Positions 7,796 through 18,500 of a stretch of DNA of 64,000 nucleotides are shown here, one piece after another. A program made the position numbers and the translations under genes. Position 1 is the stretch's first letter, and every line of letters begins with the position of its first letter. Origin of the DNA: Bacillus sp. FSL K6-3431 (GTDB taxonomy: Bacteria > Bacillota > Bacilli > Bacillales > Bacillaceae_C); the NCBI RefSeq assembly GCF_038002605.1, contig NZ_JBBOCT010000001.1, positions 3,100,001 through 3,164,000 of the forward strand. Direction: 5' to 3'. The notes under the pieces are model-generated. The model saw only the letters and a list, made by a program, of their open reading frames with translations, ran no database searches and was not told the DNA's origin.

Positions 7796-9406
7796 TTATT
7801 TCATATAGCGTTCATAAGCAGCTTCCTGTATTTTCATGTATTCTTCTAAGCCCATTTTTTCGACGTTTTTAACATATTTGTCCCATTCATTAAATGGTGC
7901 ATCTCCCACGATAAACTTAGCTTCCATTTCATTGATATAAGCATCCATGTCAGCACCTTGAGATTGCAAATACGATGTTTCTTCATCCGTATAGTTAAAC
8001 GTATTCCAAATCTCATCAATTACATGTTTTTCTGCCTTTTTCCCAGTTTCAATGGAGTTGGGAAGAGTTTCAGACCCTTTAAACCATTGCTCTTTAACAT
8101 ATCCTGGATAACTTCCTCCAAGCCACGTGAAGTATTTTGCTAAAGCCTGGTCTTGCGAAAGTCCATTTGGATTATCCGTAATTTCCTTAGTGAATTGTAA
8201 TGATCCATCTGAAGCTTTCTCGTATGTTTTTCCTTCTTCGCCCATGAAATAGAACAAGGCTCCCTCTTCGCTATAGAAGTGATCCATCCATCTCACAGTC
8301 GCTTCTGGATTTTTATTTTTATCTGTGATTACAAAAGCTCCAACATGAACCATCGGCACTTTTACATGACTGTATAATTGATCGCCATGAGGTCCTTCCA
8401 ATGCACCTAGTCCTATGAACCCATCATCATTGAATAACATAGTTGGGTTTGGCAACATGGATGCACCAAGCCTATTATCGATGCCTTTAGCATATTGCTG
8501 ATTGCTGTCCTGAGTAAAAATCTCCTGATCGATCAATCCTTCTTTATAAAGAGTGTGCACATATTCAAGCACTTCTTTATACTTATCATTCGTTCGGAAG
8601 AATCGAAGTTCATTTGTATCTGGATTAATATCAACAAATCTATGGCCCAATCCTCTTGTTCCTAATCCCCAAGCGCCTTTAAGTTGGTCAATCAATGCAC
8701 CGGTTCCTACACCACTATATGGTATTTCATCTGCTTTGCCATTACCATTTAAATCCGTGTCCTTTACAGCTTTTAAAAACTGGTAAAACTCTTCTGTCGT
8801 TTCAGGTTCTTTCATATCTAAATGATCTAGCCATTCCTGTTTTAGCCATATTGGCGTTCCTATCAACATTGGTAAAAATGATGGATCATAGAAAGATGGA
8901 AATGAGTAGATGTTTCCGTCAGGCATCGTCAATCCTTTTCTCATATCAGGATTTTCATCCAATAATTTTTTAAAATTTGGTGCATATTTATTAATCAGGT
9001 CATTTAACGGGATAAAAACTCCTTGTTTCCCATACTTTGAAAGGTCTGCTGCAGTTACCCTTGCGGAGTAAAATGCATCCGGATAATCATTGCTCGCAAG
9101 GACAAGATTTCTTTTTTCCGTAAGACTTTCAAATGGAACTAACTCAAAGTTTACATTGACTCCTGTTTTCTTTGCATACTTATTCCAAACAAGCGTTTCT
9201 TCAAATTTATCAGTATTAATCGTTGATTTTCCCGTAAAGAATGTCAGATCAATTGGTTCTTTAACTATCGGGAGACCCGTTTCATTGAAATTATCTTTTG
9301 CTACTGTCTTCGCTTCCGTACTCTGTTTTGCATCATCCTTTATAGAACCACAAGCACTCAAAACTAGGAGCATCAATGCAATTATAGCAACTAGAATTCG
9401 TTTCAT
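7796..9406 (-). CDS. Extracellular solute-binding lipoprotein, LplA type
   Basis: A 536-residue lipoprotein expected to capture an oligosaccharide outside the membrane and hand it to the permeases encoded upstream. It starts with a lipoprotein signal (MKRILVAIIALMLLVLSACG, lipobox LSAC). The mature part shows the large group-1 sugar-binding pattern of LplA/YtcQ: LTFFTGKSTI, NYPDAFYSA, WLDHLDMKEPETTEEF, and DLNGNGKADEIPYSG, a calcium-binding-like loop common in these proteins. It is the third gene of the unit. AGAGGGG precedes the ATG. The sugar is not identifiable; no glycoside hydrolase lies in this cluster. Confidence 0.9.
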   Translation of the reverse strand: MKRILVAIIALMLLVLSACGSIKDDAKQSTEAKTVAKDNFNETGLPIVKEPIDLTFFTGKSTINTDKFEETLVWNKYAKKTGVNVNFELVPFESLTEKRNLVLASNDYPDAFYSARVTAADLSKYGKQGVFIPLNDLINKYAPNFKKLLDENPDMRKGLTMPDGNIYSFPSFYDPSFLPMLIGTPIWLKQEWLDHLDMKEPETTEEFYQFLKAVKDTDLNGNGKADEIPYSGVGTGALIDQLKGAWGLGTRGLGHRFVDINPDTNELRFFRTNDKYKEVLEYVHTLYKEGLIDQEIFTQDSNQQYAKGIDNRLGASMLPNPTMLFNDDGFIGLGALEGPHGDQLYSHVKVPMVHVGAFVITDKNKNPEATVRWMDHFYSEEGALFYFMGEEGKTYEKASDGSLQFTKEITDNPNGLSQDQALAKYFTWLGGSYPGYVKEQWFKGSETLPNSIETGKKAEKHVIDEIWNTFNYTDEETSYLQSQGADMDAYINEMEAKFIVGDAPFNEWDKYVKNVEKMGLEEYMKIQEAAYERYMK

Positions 9407-9503
9407 TTACATAACCCCTCTCCCTTTTATATTAACTATGTAATGACAAAAATCTTTTATAGATTCAAAGGCATCCCTCCTCATAATAACGCTGTTAAAT
9501 TCA

Positions 9504-10385
9504 TCAACCTTTTAAAGCACCAATCATCACGCCTTTTACAAAATACCTTTGTAAAAATGGATAAAGAATCAACATAGGCAAGCTTGCTACCACTACTACC
9601 GCATATTTCAACCCCTCTATTTGCATTAGATAACGAGAGACTATTTCATCACTCATTTGTGCCATATTAGACATATCATCCTTAATAAGCATGTCTCTCA
9701 AAAATAATTGCAATGGGAATTTGTTCTGATCTGTTAAGTAAATTAATGCGTCAAAAAATGCATTCCAATGTCCGACTCCATAAAATAACACCATAACAGC
9801 GATAATCGGCTTTGATAATGGAAGCAATATTCTGAACAAATATTGCATATTTGAACAACCGTCCATTTCAGCAGACTCTCGAAGTTCGTCAGGAATACCT
9901 TGAAAAAATGTCCTAATAATAATAACGTTATAAACGGAAACTGCACCAGGTATTAACACAGACCAAATTGTATTTAACATACCTAAATTTTTAACTAATA
10001 AGTATGTAGGGATCATTCCACCGCTAAAAAACATCGTAAATACTATTATCATCGTAATGAAATTTTTCCCCTTAAAGTCTTTTCGGGATAATGGAAAAGC
10101 AATCATGATAGAAAGCACCAAATTGATCACTACACCAAGTAATGTATATATAACCGTATTCCGATAACCTATTAGAATTTGACTATTTTGAAATACCTTC
10201 TTATAGGAGTCGAACGTTATATCTTTCGGTAATAACCAAACCTCCCCTTTTAATATGGCAGTGGGGTCACTAATCGAAGCGCTAAAAACGTAAACAAGCG
10301 GATAGATCATTAATATAGATAAGATAGCTAATACTACGTAAATTACGGATCCAAATAATCTGTCCCCTATACTCTCCTTAATCAT
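9504..10385 (-). CDS. Sugar ABC transporter permease, LplC/YtcP type
   Basis: A 293-residue inner-membrane permease with six hydrophobic segments and the EAA loop ELRESAEMDGCSNMQYLFRI where the ATPase docks. The N-terminal IGDRLFGSVIYVVLAILSIL and the C-terminal QRYFVKGVMIGALKG are characteristic of the LplC/YtcP subfamily. I place the start at 10385 because AGGAGA lies 6-7 bases upstream; the longer frame to 10439 would overlap the previous gene and lacks a ribosome binding site. No ATPase gene is encoded in this cluster, so a shared MsmX-like ATPase is likely. Confidence 0.9.
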   Translation of the reverse strand: MIKESIGDRLFGSVIYVVLAILSILMIYPLVYVFSASISDPTAILKGEVWLLPKDITFDSYKKVFQNSQILIGYRNTVIYTLLGVVINLVLSIMIAFPLSRKDFKGKNFITMIIVFTMFFSGGMIPTYLLVKNLGMLNTIWSVLIPGAVSVYNVIIIRTFFQGIPDELRESAEMDGCSNMQYLFRILLPLSKPIIAVMVLFYGVGHWNAFFDALIYLTDQNKFPLQLFLRDMLIKDDMSNMAQMSDEIVSRYLMQIEGLKYAVVVVASLPMLILYPFLQRYFVKGVMIGALKG

Positions 10386-10404
10386 TTCATCTCTCCTATC
10401 TTTA

Positions 10405-11385
10405 TTACCAAAGACTTGTTGAGCTTGTTCTTTTAGCAAAGTAGTTGACCATCAATAGCACTATAAAATTAGTTAAAGATTCAAATAACCCGATCGCAGC
10501 AGAATAATCATATTGTGCTCCTAATATTCCAGATCGATATACGTGGGTGGCAATGACGTCGGAAGCTTCCATATTCAACTGGTTCTGCATTAAAAATACT
10601 TTTTCAAAACCTACGCTTAAAATATCACCGGATTGCAAAATGAGCAGAATAATGATCGTCGGTAGGATTGTTGGCAAATTTACATACCATATTCTTTGTA
10701 ATCTACTTGCCCCATCTATTTTTGCCGCATCATGAAGTTGAGGATCAACAGCAGAAAGTGCAGCTAAATAAATAATAGAACTCCATCCCATCTGTTGCCA
10801 TACACCAGAAAATACGTAGATAGATTTAAACCATTTCGATTCTGTCATAAAATGAACAGGTTCTCCGCCAAACAAAATAATTACTTGATTAACAATTCCA
10901 TTAGTTGGTGATAAAAATAAAAACAGCATACCCACTAATACAATGACAGAGAGAAAATGCGGAGCATATGTAACGGTTTGAATAAAGCTTTTGTGTGATT
11001 TATTACGTATCTCATTAATTAGTAGCGCTAGTATGATGGGAATTGGAAAACCGACAACTAGCTGATAAATGCCGATACCTAGCGTATTTTGAATCAATCT
11101 CCAAAAATAATGGCTATTGAAAAAGCGGATAAAGTGCTCTGTTCCCACCCAAGGGCTACCACCTATCCCTTTTGTTGCAATAAACTCCTTAAAGGCAATC
11201 TGCAAACCATACATTGGGATGTACTTAAAGACTAAAAAATAAACTAGTACAGGAATGACTAATAAATAGAGGACTAAATTCTTTCTGATTGATTTACGGA
11301 ATTTACTGATCTTATCATTAGAATTACTTTCTATCTTTAAAGATCTATCGACATATACACTTGCTTTTTCCAATCTATCATTCAC
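10405..11385 (-). CDS. Sugar ABC transporter permease, LplB type
   Basis: A 326-residue permease partner of the LplC-type protein. After a hydrophilic, basic N-terminus (~40 residues) come six membrane segments, starting with LVLYLLVIPVLVYFLVFKYI followed by PMYGLQIAFKEF, the hallmark of LplB-type proteins. The EAA loop is DPQLHDAAKIDGASRLQRI. It is the first gene of the importer operon, 19 bases before the next start. AGGTGA directly abuts the ATG at 11385, so a TTG four codons later (11373), at 8 bases from that site, may be the true start. Confidence 0.9.
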   Translation of the reverse strand: MNDRLEKASVYVDRSLKIESNSNDKISKFRKSIRKNLVLYLLVIPVLVYFLVFKYIPMYGLQIAFKEFIATKGIGGSPWVGTEHFIRFFNSHYFWRLIQNTLGIGIYQLVVGFPIPIILALLINEIRNKSHKSFIQTVTYAPHFLSVIVLVGMLFLFLSPTNGIVNQVIILFGGEPVHFMTESKWFKSIYVFSGVWQQMGWSSIIYLAALSAVDPQLHDAAKIDGASRLQRIWYVNLPTILPTIIILLILQSGDILSVGFEKVFLMQNQLNMEASDVIATHVYRSGILGAQYDYSAAIGLFESLTNFIVLLMVNYFAKRTSSTSLW

Positions 11386-11491
11386 CTGCTTTCTTTCTGT
11401 ACCTCATAAATAATATAACAACCAATAGTAAAGCTTTTATTAACGCTTTGTTTAAGTTATGTAAATTTTCATATTCATTAAAATAGTAAAA

Positions 11492-11530
11492 AGAAATGCC
11501 CCTGAGTTAAGTTTCACTCAGGACATTTCT
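11492..11530. terminator. Strong hairpin in the lplB-sspP intergenic region
   Basis: CCTGAGT (11501-11507) pairs with ACTCAGG (11516-11522) and AGAAATG with CATTTCT outside it. It lies between the lplB-type gene start and sspP, with no gene ending nearby. It may block stray minus-strand transcription or belong to the leader of the importer operon. Confidence 0.5.
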
Positions 11531-11646
11531 TTCCTATTCAATACATATCTTTGTCTTTCCCCTAATATTATTGCAATTTTTGAGTAAAATAACATGGGCA
11601 ACGAAATTTACTTTGTTGCAAATCATCTTCTGGAGGGTGCTACCAC

Positions 11647-11772
11647 ATGGACAAAAAGCCAACGAAAGCAAAGAACAAGCAATCAAGCCAACCTGAACCT
11701 TTAAGTGGCTCTCATAAGGTAAAAAATCAAAATCACTCTAGACAAAAGAAGAACAGCAGCCACGATATGTAG
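11647..11772 (+). CDS. sspP: Small acid-soluble spore protein P (SspP)
   Basis: A 41-residue basic, hydrophilic spore protein: [20 protein letters not shown], then [20 protein letters not shown] and a final Met. The [22 protein letters not shown] pattern is the one I recall for B. subtilis SspP, a minor acid-soluble spore protein made in the forespore. GGAGG lies 10 bases before the ATG. It is transcribed alone, convergent with the sortase gene. It is the direct sign in this window that the organism forms spores. I could not identify a convincing sigma-G promoter upstream. Confidence 0.9.
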   Translation: MDKKPTKAKNKQSSQPEPLSGSHKVKNQNHSRQKKNSSHDM

Positions 11773-11834
11773 ATTGGTCTGCTGAAAGTCAATATTCTTC
11801 TGGTATATAGCTCCCAATCAAAAGTAAACAGAAA

Positions 11835-11866
11835 GTCCGAGAGCAGATGGATATTTGCTCTCGGAC
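11835..11866 (-). terminator. Perfect 10-bp hairpin between sspP and sortase gene
   Basis: GTCCGAGAGC (11835-11844) pairs perfectly with GCTCTCGGAC (11857-11866). Downstream on the minus strand the sequence is T-rich but without a pure T run. It lies 26 bases after the sortase stop and about 60 after sspP, so it may serve both. Confidence 0.65.
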
Positions 11867-11892
11867 CATAAAGAAAGTGTCAACTTGTTATG

Positions 11893-12489
11893 CTATTTAT
11901 CAATGGTTTCAATCAATTCACCTTTTACAGCAATTCGATCTGATCCCGATACCGTGCATGTAATCATAGTGATTTCATTTTTGTCTTGATGGTCATCTAG
12001 AATTTCTACTTTAGAAGGATCTATTTCTTTAGAACTCGTGACTTCGTATACAAATAATTGATTACCAGCATGTAAATATACCTTTTCACCAACATTTACT
12101 TTGGGTAAACGGCTAAAAAGTCTTTTATCTCGATATCCTCTGTGTCCTGCAATTGTAAAATTTCCACTTCCAGGAACTTGATACTTTTTTATCTGTGTTA
12201 ACGCGATATTTAAGTTTTTTTCTGTCGTCTCGCCTAAAATTTTTTGCTTTAATTCTATAGATGGAATCTCAAGCTCTAGTACTCCCTTTACCTGCTCTTC
12301 AGTAAAAGAAAGATTGTCTATCTCCGAAAGAAAGACCTGTTCTTCTTCAGATTCAGAAATTAGAGAGAGGGCATTCTCTAAAGCCCTCAACTCTTTTCCT
12401 TGTTGCCATTCGTGATAAAGAGGAATCGAGATTAGGGTCAATCCCGCAAGCGAAAACACAATACCAATCATTAACTTTGCATTTTTCAT
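11893..12489 (-). CDS. Class D-like sortase (transpeptidase for the adjacent adhesin)
   Basis: A 198-residue membrane-anchored cysteine transpeptidase. One N-terminal membrane segment (MKNAKLMIGIVFSLAGLTLI) precedes a linker and the catalytic barrel. The catalytic triad is visible: His in NFTIAGHRGY, Cys in TMITCTVSG and Arg in SDRIAVKGEL. LEIPSIELKQKILGETTE is the usual first strand region. The short length and the TxTC context resemble class D sortases of bacilli rather than SrtA or SrtB. It lies 21 bases after the adhesin gene on the same strand, so it is probably dedicated to anchoring that LPQTG protein. Class D sortases often prefer LPNTA; here the neighbour carries LPQTG, so the subclass is tentative. 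Confidence 0.88.
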   Translation of the reverse strand: MKNAKLMIGIVFSLAGLTLISIPLYHEWQQGKELRALENALSLISESEEEQVFLSEIDNLSFTEEQVKGVLELEIPSIELKQKILGETTEKNLNIALTQIKKYQVPGSGNFTIAGHRGYRDKRLFSRLPKVNVGEKVYLHAGNQLFVYEVTSSKEIDPSKVEILDDHQDKNEITMITCTVSGSDRIAVKGELIETIDK

Positions 12490-12510
12490 AGAATCTTCCC
12501 ATCCCTCACT

Positions 12511-15500
12511 TTATTCCACGTTCTTTTTTCGACGGAAGATTAATATTCCACCCGCAGATAGCAACAAGAATCCTGCAATCATCATATACATAAACTGCTC
12601 TTCCCCAGTTTGTGGAAGTTTGTCTCCAGAATTATCTTGTTTATTTCCTTTATCAGGTTTAACTTCGCCACCTGGCTTAACAACTTCTTCACTAGGTTCT
12701 GTTGGTTCTGTTGGTTCTGTTGGCTCTGTTGGCTTAGCTGGGTCTAAGATATTGGTAATATTATAGCCTTCTATAATAGATGTATAACCAGCTACAGGTT
12801 GTTCTCTGACTGTGTACGAGTAAGCTACACCGTTCTCATCAAACTCCGCTAAATCCTCAAAGCTGTAAGTCCAATCTGTTTTAGCCGTCACTTCAACTGT
12901 CTTGATTACATTATCATTTTGTAAAAGGTCGACTTTGATCATTTCCGGACGATAGTTTGAGTTATCGTCTTTCCATGTTTTTGTTCCTTCTACTGATGTT
13001 ATACCAACACGGACGTTGGTAAGGTTAAATCCATCAACTTTTGTTTCATAACCTGATACTTTTTCTTCTTCAATAGTGTATTTATATGCTATACCGGCTT
13101 CGTCATATTTGGATAAATCTCCAAAGCTATATGACCATTTATCTTCTTTTGTAATTTCTTGCGTGGCTACTATATCACCATTTTGTAATAGGTTTACCTT
13201 AATCATTTCGGGACGGTCACTTGCGCTACCGTCTTTCCATGTTTTAGTGCCTTCTATTGATGTCGTACCAACACGAACGTTGGTAATATTGAAGCCTTCA
13301 ACAGTTGCGGCATATCCCTCTATAGCCTGTTCTTTCACTTCATAGTTGTATGCGACGCCTTCGTCGTCATACTTTGGCAAATCTGAGAAGAAATATTCCC
13401 AGTCTGCTTTGGCGTTAACTTCTTTAGTGTTAACACCCTCACCATCGCGTAAAAGGTCGACTTTAATCATTTCCGGACGGTCATTTGCGTTATCATCTTT
13501 CCATGTTTTAGTGCCTTCTACTGATGTCGTACCAACACGAACGTTGGTAATATTGAAGCCTTCAACAGTTGCGGCATATCCCTCTATAGCCTGTTCTTTC
13601 ACTTCATAGTTGTATGCAACGCCTTCACCATCATACTTAGGCAAGTCCGAGAAAACATACCTCCAGTCTGCTTTGGCGTAAACTTCTTTAGTGTCAACAA
13701 CTTCACCATCGCGCAAAAGGTCGACTTTAATCATTTCCGGGCGATCTTTTGAGTTATTGTCTTTCCATGTTTTCTTTCCTTCTACTGATGTTTTGTCAAC
13801 ACGGACGTTGGTAAGGTCGAAGCCCTCAATTTTTGTGATGTAACCTTCTACTTTGTCTTCTTCGACAGTGTATTTATATGCAACACCATCACTATCATAA
13901 GCTTCTAAATCTTTAAACTCATATATCCAATCGTTTTCTGCTTTAACTTCTACGTCCTTGAATGTTTCCCCATTTCTTAGAAGTTGAACATCAATTGATG
14001 TTGGACGATCTTTAGCATTATCATCTTTCCAACCTTTTGTTACTATAACTGATATTTTTGCGGATTTAGTATTTGTAATATTAAACCCATTAACTTCTGA
14101 TTTATATCCTGGAACTCCTTGCTCTTTCACAGTGTATTTGTACGCTATACCATCTTCGTCATACTTGGCTAAGTCTTTGAAGATATACGACCATTTTCCT
14201 GCTGATGTAGCTTCCTTCGTACCTGCTACAACACCATTTTGTAATAGGTTTACCTTAATTATTTCGGGACGATCACTTGCATCATCATCTTTCCATGCTT
14301 TTGTTCCTTCTACTAATGTTGTACCAACACGGACATTGGTAAGGTTAAAGCCATCAACTTTTGTATCATAACCTGATACTTTTTCTTCCTCTATAGTATA
14401 TTTATACACTACACCGTCATCATCATATTTGGCTAAATTTTTAAAGCTATATGACCATTTATCTTCCTTTGTAACTTTTTTCGTTGTTTCTACAACACCA
14501 TTTTGTAAAAGCTTTACCTTAATTATTTCGGGACGGTCACCAGCGTTATCATCTTTCCACGTTTTAGTGCCTTCTACTGATGTCGTACCAACACGGACAT
14601 TGGTAAGATTAAAGCCTTCAACTTTTGTATCATAACCTGATACTTTTTCTTCTTCGATAGTGTATTTATATGCTACACCATCTTCGTCATATTTAAATAG
14701 ATCTTTAAAGCTATATGACCATTTATCTTCTTTTGTAACATTGTTCGTAGCTACTATGACACCGTTTTGTAAAAGGTTTACCTTAATCATTTCCGGACGG
14801 TCACTTGCGCTACCATCTTTCCATGTTTTAACTCCTTCTACTAAAGTTGTACCAATACGAACATTGGTAATATTGAAGCCTTCGACAGTTGTTTCATATC
14901 CCTCGACAGCCTGTTCTTTCACTTCATAATTGTATGGTACACCTTCATCGTCATACTTTGGCAAGTCTGAGAAAAAATACTTCCAGTCTGCTTTGGCTTT
15001 AACATCTTTAGTATCAACAATTTCACCATTGCGTAAAAGGTCAACTTTGATCATTTCCGGACGATCATTTGAGTTATCGTCTTTCCATGTTTTTGTTCCT
15101 TCTACTGATGTTGTACCAACACGGACGTTGATAAGGTTGAAGCCTTCAATTTTTGTGTCATAACCTGATACTTTTTCTTCTTCAATAGTGTATTTATACG
15201 CTACACCGTCTTCGTCATACTCGGCTAAATCTTTAAAGCTATATGACCATTTATCTTCTTTTGTAACTTCTTTCGTTGCTGCTATAATACCATTTTGTAA
15301 TAGGATTACCTTAATCACTTCAGGACGGTCAATTGCGTTACCATCTTTCCATGTTTTTGTTCCTTCTACTGATGTTGTACCAACGCGAACGTTGGTAATA
15401 TTAAAGTCATTAACTTTTGTTTCATAACCTACTACTTTTTCTTCTTCGACAGTGTATTTATATACTACACCATTTTCGTCGTAAGCTTCTAAGTCTGTAA

Positions 15501-18500
15501 ATTCGTGTTTCCAATCATTTTCAGCTATTACCTTTGCTTCTTTAAATGATTCACCATTTCTTAAAAGGTTCACTTGGATGGAATCTGGACGATTTGTTGC
15601 ATTATCGTCTTTCCAACCTTTTGTTACTATCAATGATATTTGATCAGATTTGATATTGGTAATATCAAAACCATCAACTTTTGACTTATACCCTGGGACA
15701 CCTTGCTCTTTTACCGTGTATTCGTATGCTACGCCGTTTTCGTCATATTTATACAAGTCTGTAAAACTATATGACCAATTATCTTCCTTAACTTCTACTG
15801 TTCTATCTACAACGCCATTTTTTAGTAGATTCACTTTGATCATTTCCGGACGATCTGTTGCATTATCGTCTTTCCATGTTTTCGTGCCTTCTACTGTTGT
15901 TGTACCAACACGAACGTTCGTAATGTTGAAACCATTAACAGTTGAATTATATCCATCAATCGCCTGTTCTTTCACAGCGTAATTGTAGGCGACACCTTCG
16001 ACATCATACTTCTGCAAATCTGTAAACAGGTACTTCCATTCCATTTCAGCTGTAACTTCTTCCGTGTCAACTATGCTACCATTTTGCAATAGGTCTATTT
16101 TAATCATTTCTGGACGATCTTTTGCATTATCGTCTTTCCATGTTTTCGAGCCTTCTACTGATGTTGTTCCAACACGAACGTTGGTAATATTAAAGCCTTT
16201 TACCGTTGACTCATATCCCTCGACAACATGTTCTTTCACTTCATAATTATAAGCGAGACCTTCCTCATCATACTTCTGCAAATCTGCGAACACGTACTTC
16301 CAGTCCGTTTCCGCAGTGACATCTCTAGTATCAACTACCTTGCCATTCTGCAATAGGTCTACTTTGATCTTTTCTGGACGATCTGTTGCATTTTCGTCCT
16401 TCCATTTTTTCGTGCCCTCCACTGATGTCGTACCAGTACGAACATTGGTAATATCGAAATCGTCTACAGTTGAATTATATCCATCAACTGCATGTTCTTT
16501 CACTGCGTAATTGTAGGCCACACCTTCATCATCATACTTCTGCCAGTCTGTGAATAGGTACTTCCACTCTGTTTCCTTTGTAACTTCTCTAGTGTCAACT
16601 ACTTTACCATTTTGTAATAGGTCCACTTTGATCATTTCTGGACGATCTGTTGCATTTTCGTCCTTCCATTTTTTCGTGCCTTCTACTGATGTTTTGCCAA
16701 CTCGTAGATTGGTAATATCGAAACCATCAATTTTTGTTTCATAACCTGCTACTTCTACTTCTTCGATTGTGTATTCATACGTTACACCTTCGTCATCGTA
16801 AGCTTCTAAGTCTGTAAACTTATATGTCCACTCATTCTCAGCTGTTACTTTTGCTTCTTTGAATGGATCACCATTTCTTAAAAGGTTTACTTGAATGGAA
16901 TCTGGGCGATCTGTTGCATTATCATCTTTCCAGCCTTTTGTTACGATAACTGATATTTGCTCAGATTTGATATTGGTAATATTGAACCCATCAACTTCTG
17001 ATTTATACCCTGGAACACCTTGCTCTTTCACCGTGTATTCGTACGCTACGCCGTCTTCGTCATATTTAGCTAAATCTTGAAAGCTATATGACCAATTATC
17101 TGCTTCGGTAACTTCTTGCGTTGCTGCTACGACACCATTTTTAAGTAGGTTCACCTCAATCATTTCCGGACGATTTTTTGCATTATCGTCTTTCCATGTT
17201 TTAGTTCCTGCTACTGATGTTATACCTGCACGAACGTTGGTAATATTAAAACCGTCGACAGATGAGTCATACCCTTCCACTTCTTTTTCTTTTACAGTAT
17301 AGATATACTCTTTACTTTCATCGTCGTATTCATCTAATGCTACAAAACTATACGTCCATTCATTTGCAGCTGTAACCTCTACTTCTTTTATTTTTTTACC
17401 ATTTTGAAGTAGTTCTACAACGATTGACTGTGGACGTTCTGAAGAATCCTCATCTTTCCACTCTTTCTTACCTTCTATTATCATCTTTGTTTTCGTGTTC
17501 TTTTTAGTGACCGTTATTTTCTCCGTTTGTTTTTCTTTAATAGTGAAAGGAATTGGTGTTTTATCTAGTTCATAACCAAGCCTGGATTTTGTTTCAACAA
17601 ATTGATAGTCACCTGGTTTCAATTCATCTTTGTAAATGATTCCTTTATCGTTGGTAGATAGTGTTTCTATATTTACCCAATTATCGTCAACTTTTTGTTG
17701 TAGCTTGAACTCTACACCTTCTAGCTTTTTGTCTGGGTTTTCGCTATTTATTTTCTCTAGCTCGACAGCATGGATTATTTTCTTATTTTCGATTATTACT
17801 GAGTTACCATCTTTGCTACCCTCGGTAAGCTCCTTATCAATTGTTATTTTCTTTTCATCTGCTATACCGCCAACATAGCCATCTGGCGCTCTTGTTTCTT
17901 TCAAAATATAGTCACCGAATATAAGGTTTTTAAATGTTACTGTACCATCTGCTTCTGTTGTCAGCGTCTTGACTGCAATCTTACCTGAACTATCAAACAG
18001 TGTGAATTCAGCTCCCGCAAGTGTTACATCTGAGTCCGCCGCATCGACTTTCGTTACTTGAAGTTGACCTACGCGACCATCAATACCACCACCTGCACCT
18101 GTTAATTTCACTTGGTGTTTATGCTCTGTCCCTGTCTCTTCATTGGTAATTTGTTCGCCTGTAAGTGAAGCGTTGTTATTAACGAATTGATTATTTCCCG
18201 CCATAATAAACGTGTCATATTCTAAAATATATGGGCGATCAATATCGTTTTCAAATGCCAATTCAAAATATTCGTTGCCATCTTCGTCTTCTTTAAATTC
18301 TAATGTGTAATCTTTACCCTCGACTAATTTGTCCTCAGCATTTTTCACAATACTTCCATTTGTTTCAACAGTCGTTCCGTACAGCTCAAATGACTCTAAT
18401 AATATAAGCTGATTTGAACTTGGTTTGTCTGTTACTACGACATTGGATATTGTCGATTGCGTCGGATTAATAAACACTTTCCAATTGAGTACTCTTGGAT

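Noticed and set aside
11400..11460. cre-like site (TTAACGCTTT) upstream of the first importer operon
   Set aside because: Only about 10 of 14 consensus positions match on either strand, too weak to list.
12743..17482. Regularly spaced repeats that might be taken for a CRISPR array, and a ladder of 60-110-residue plus-strand open frames in the same region
   Set aside because: The period is about 264 bp, the whole unit is repeated and it translates as CnaB domains on the minus strand. The plus-strand frames are antisense shadows of that array and lack ribosome binding sites.
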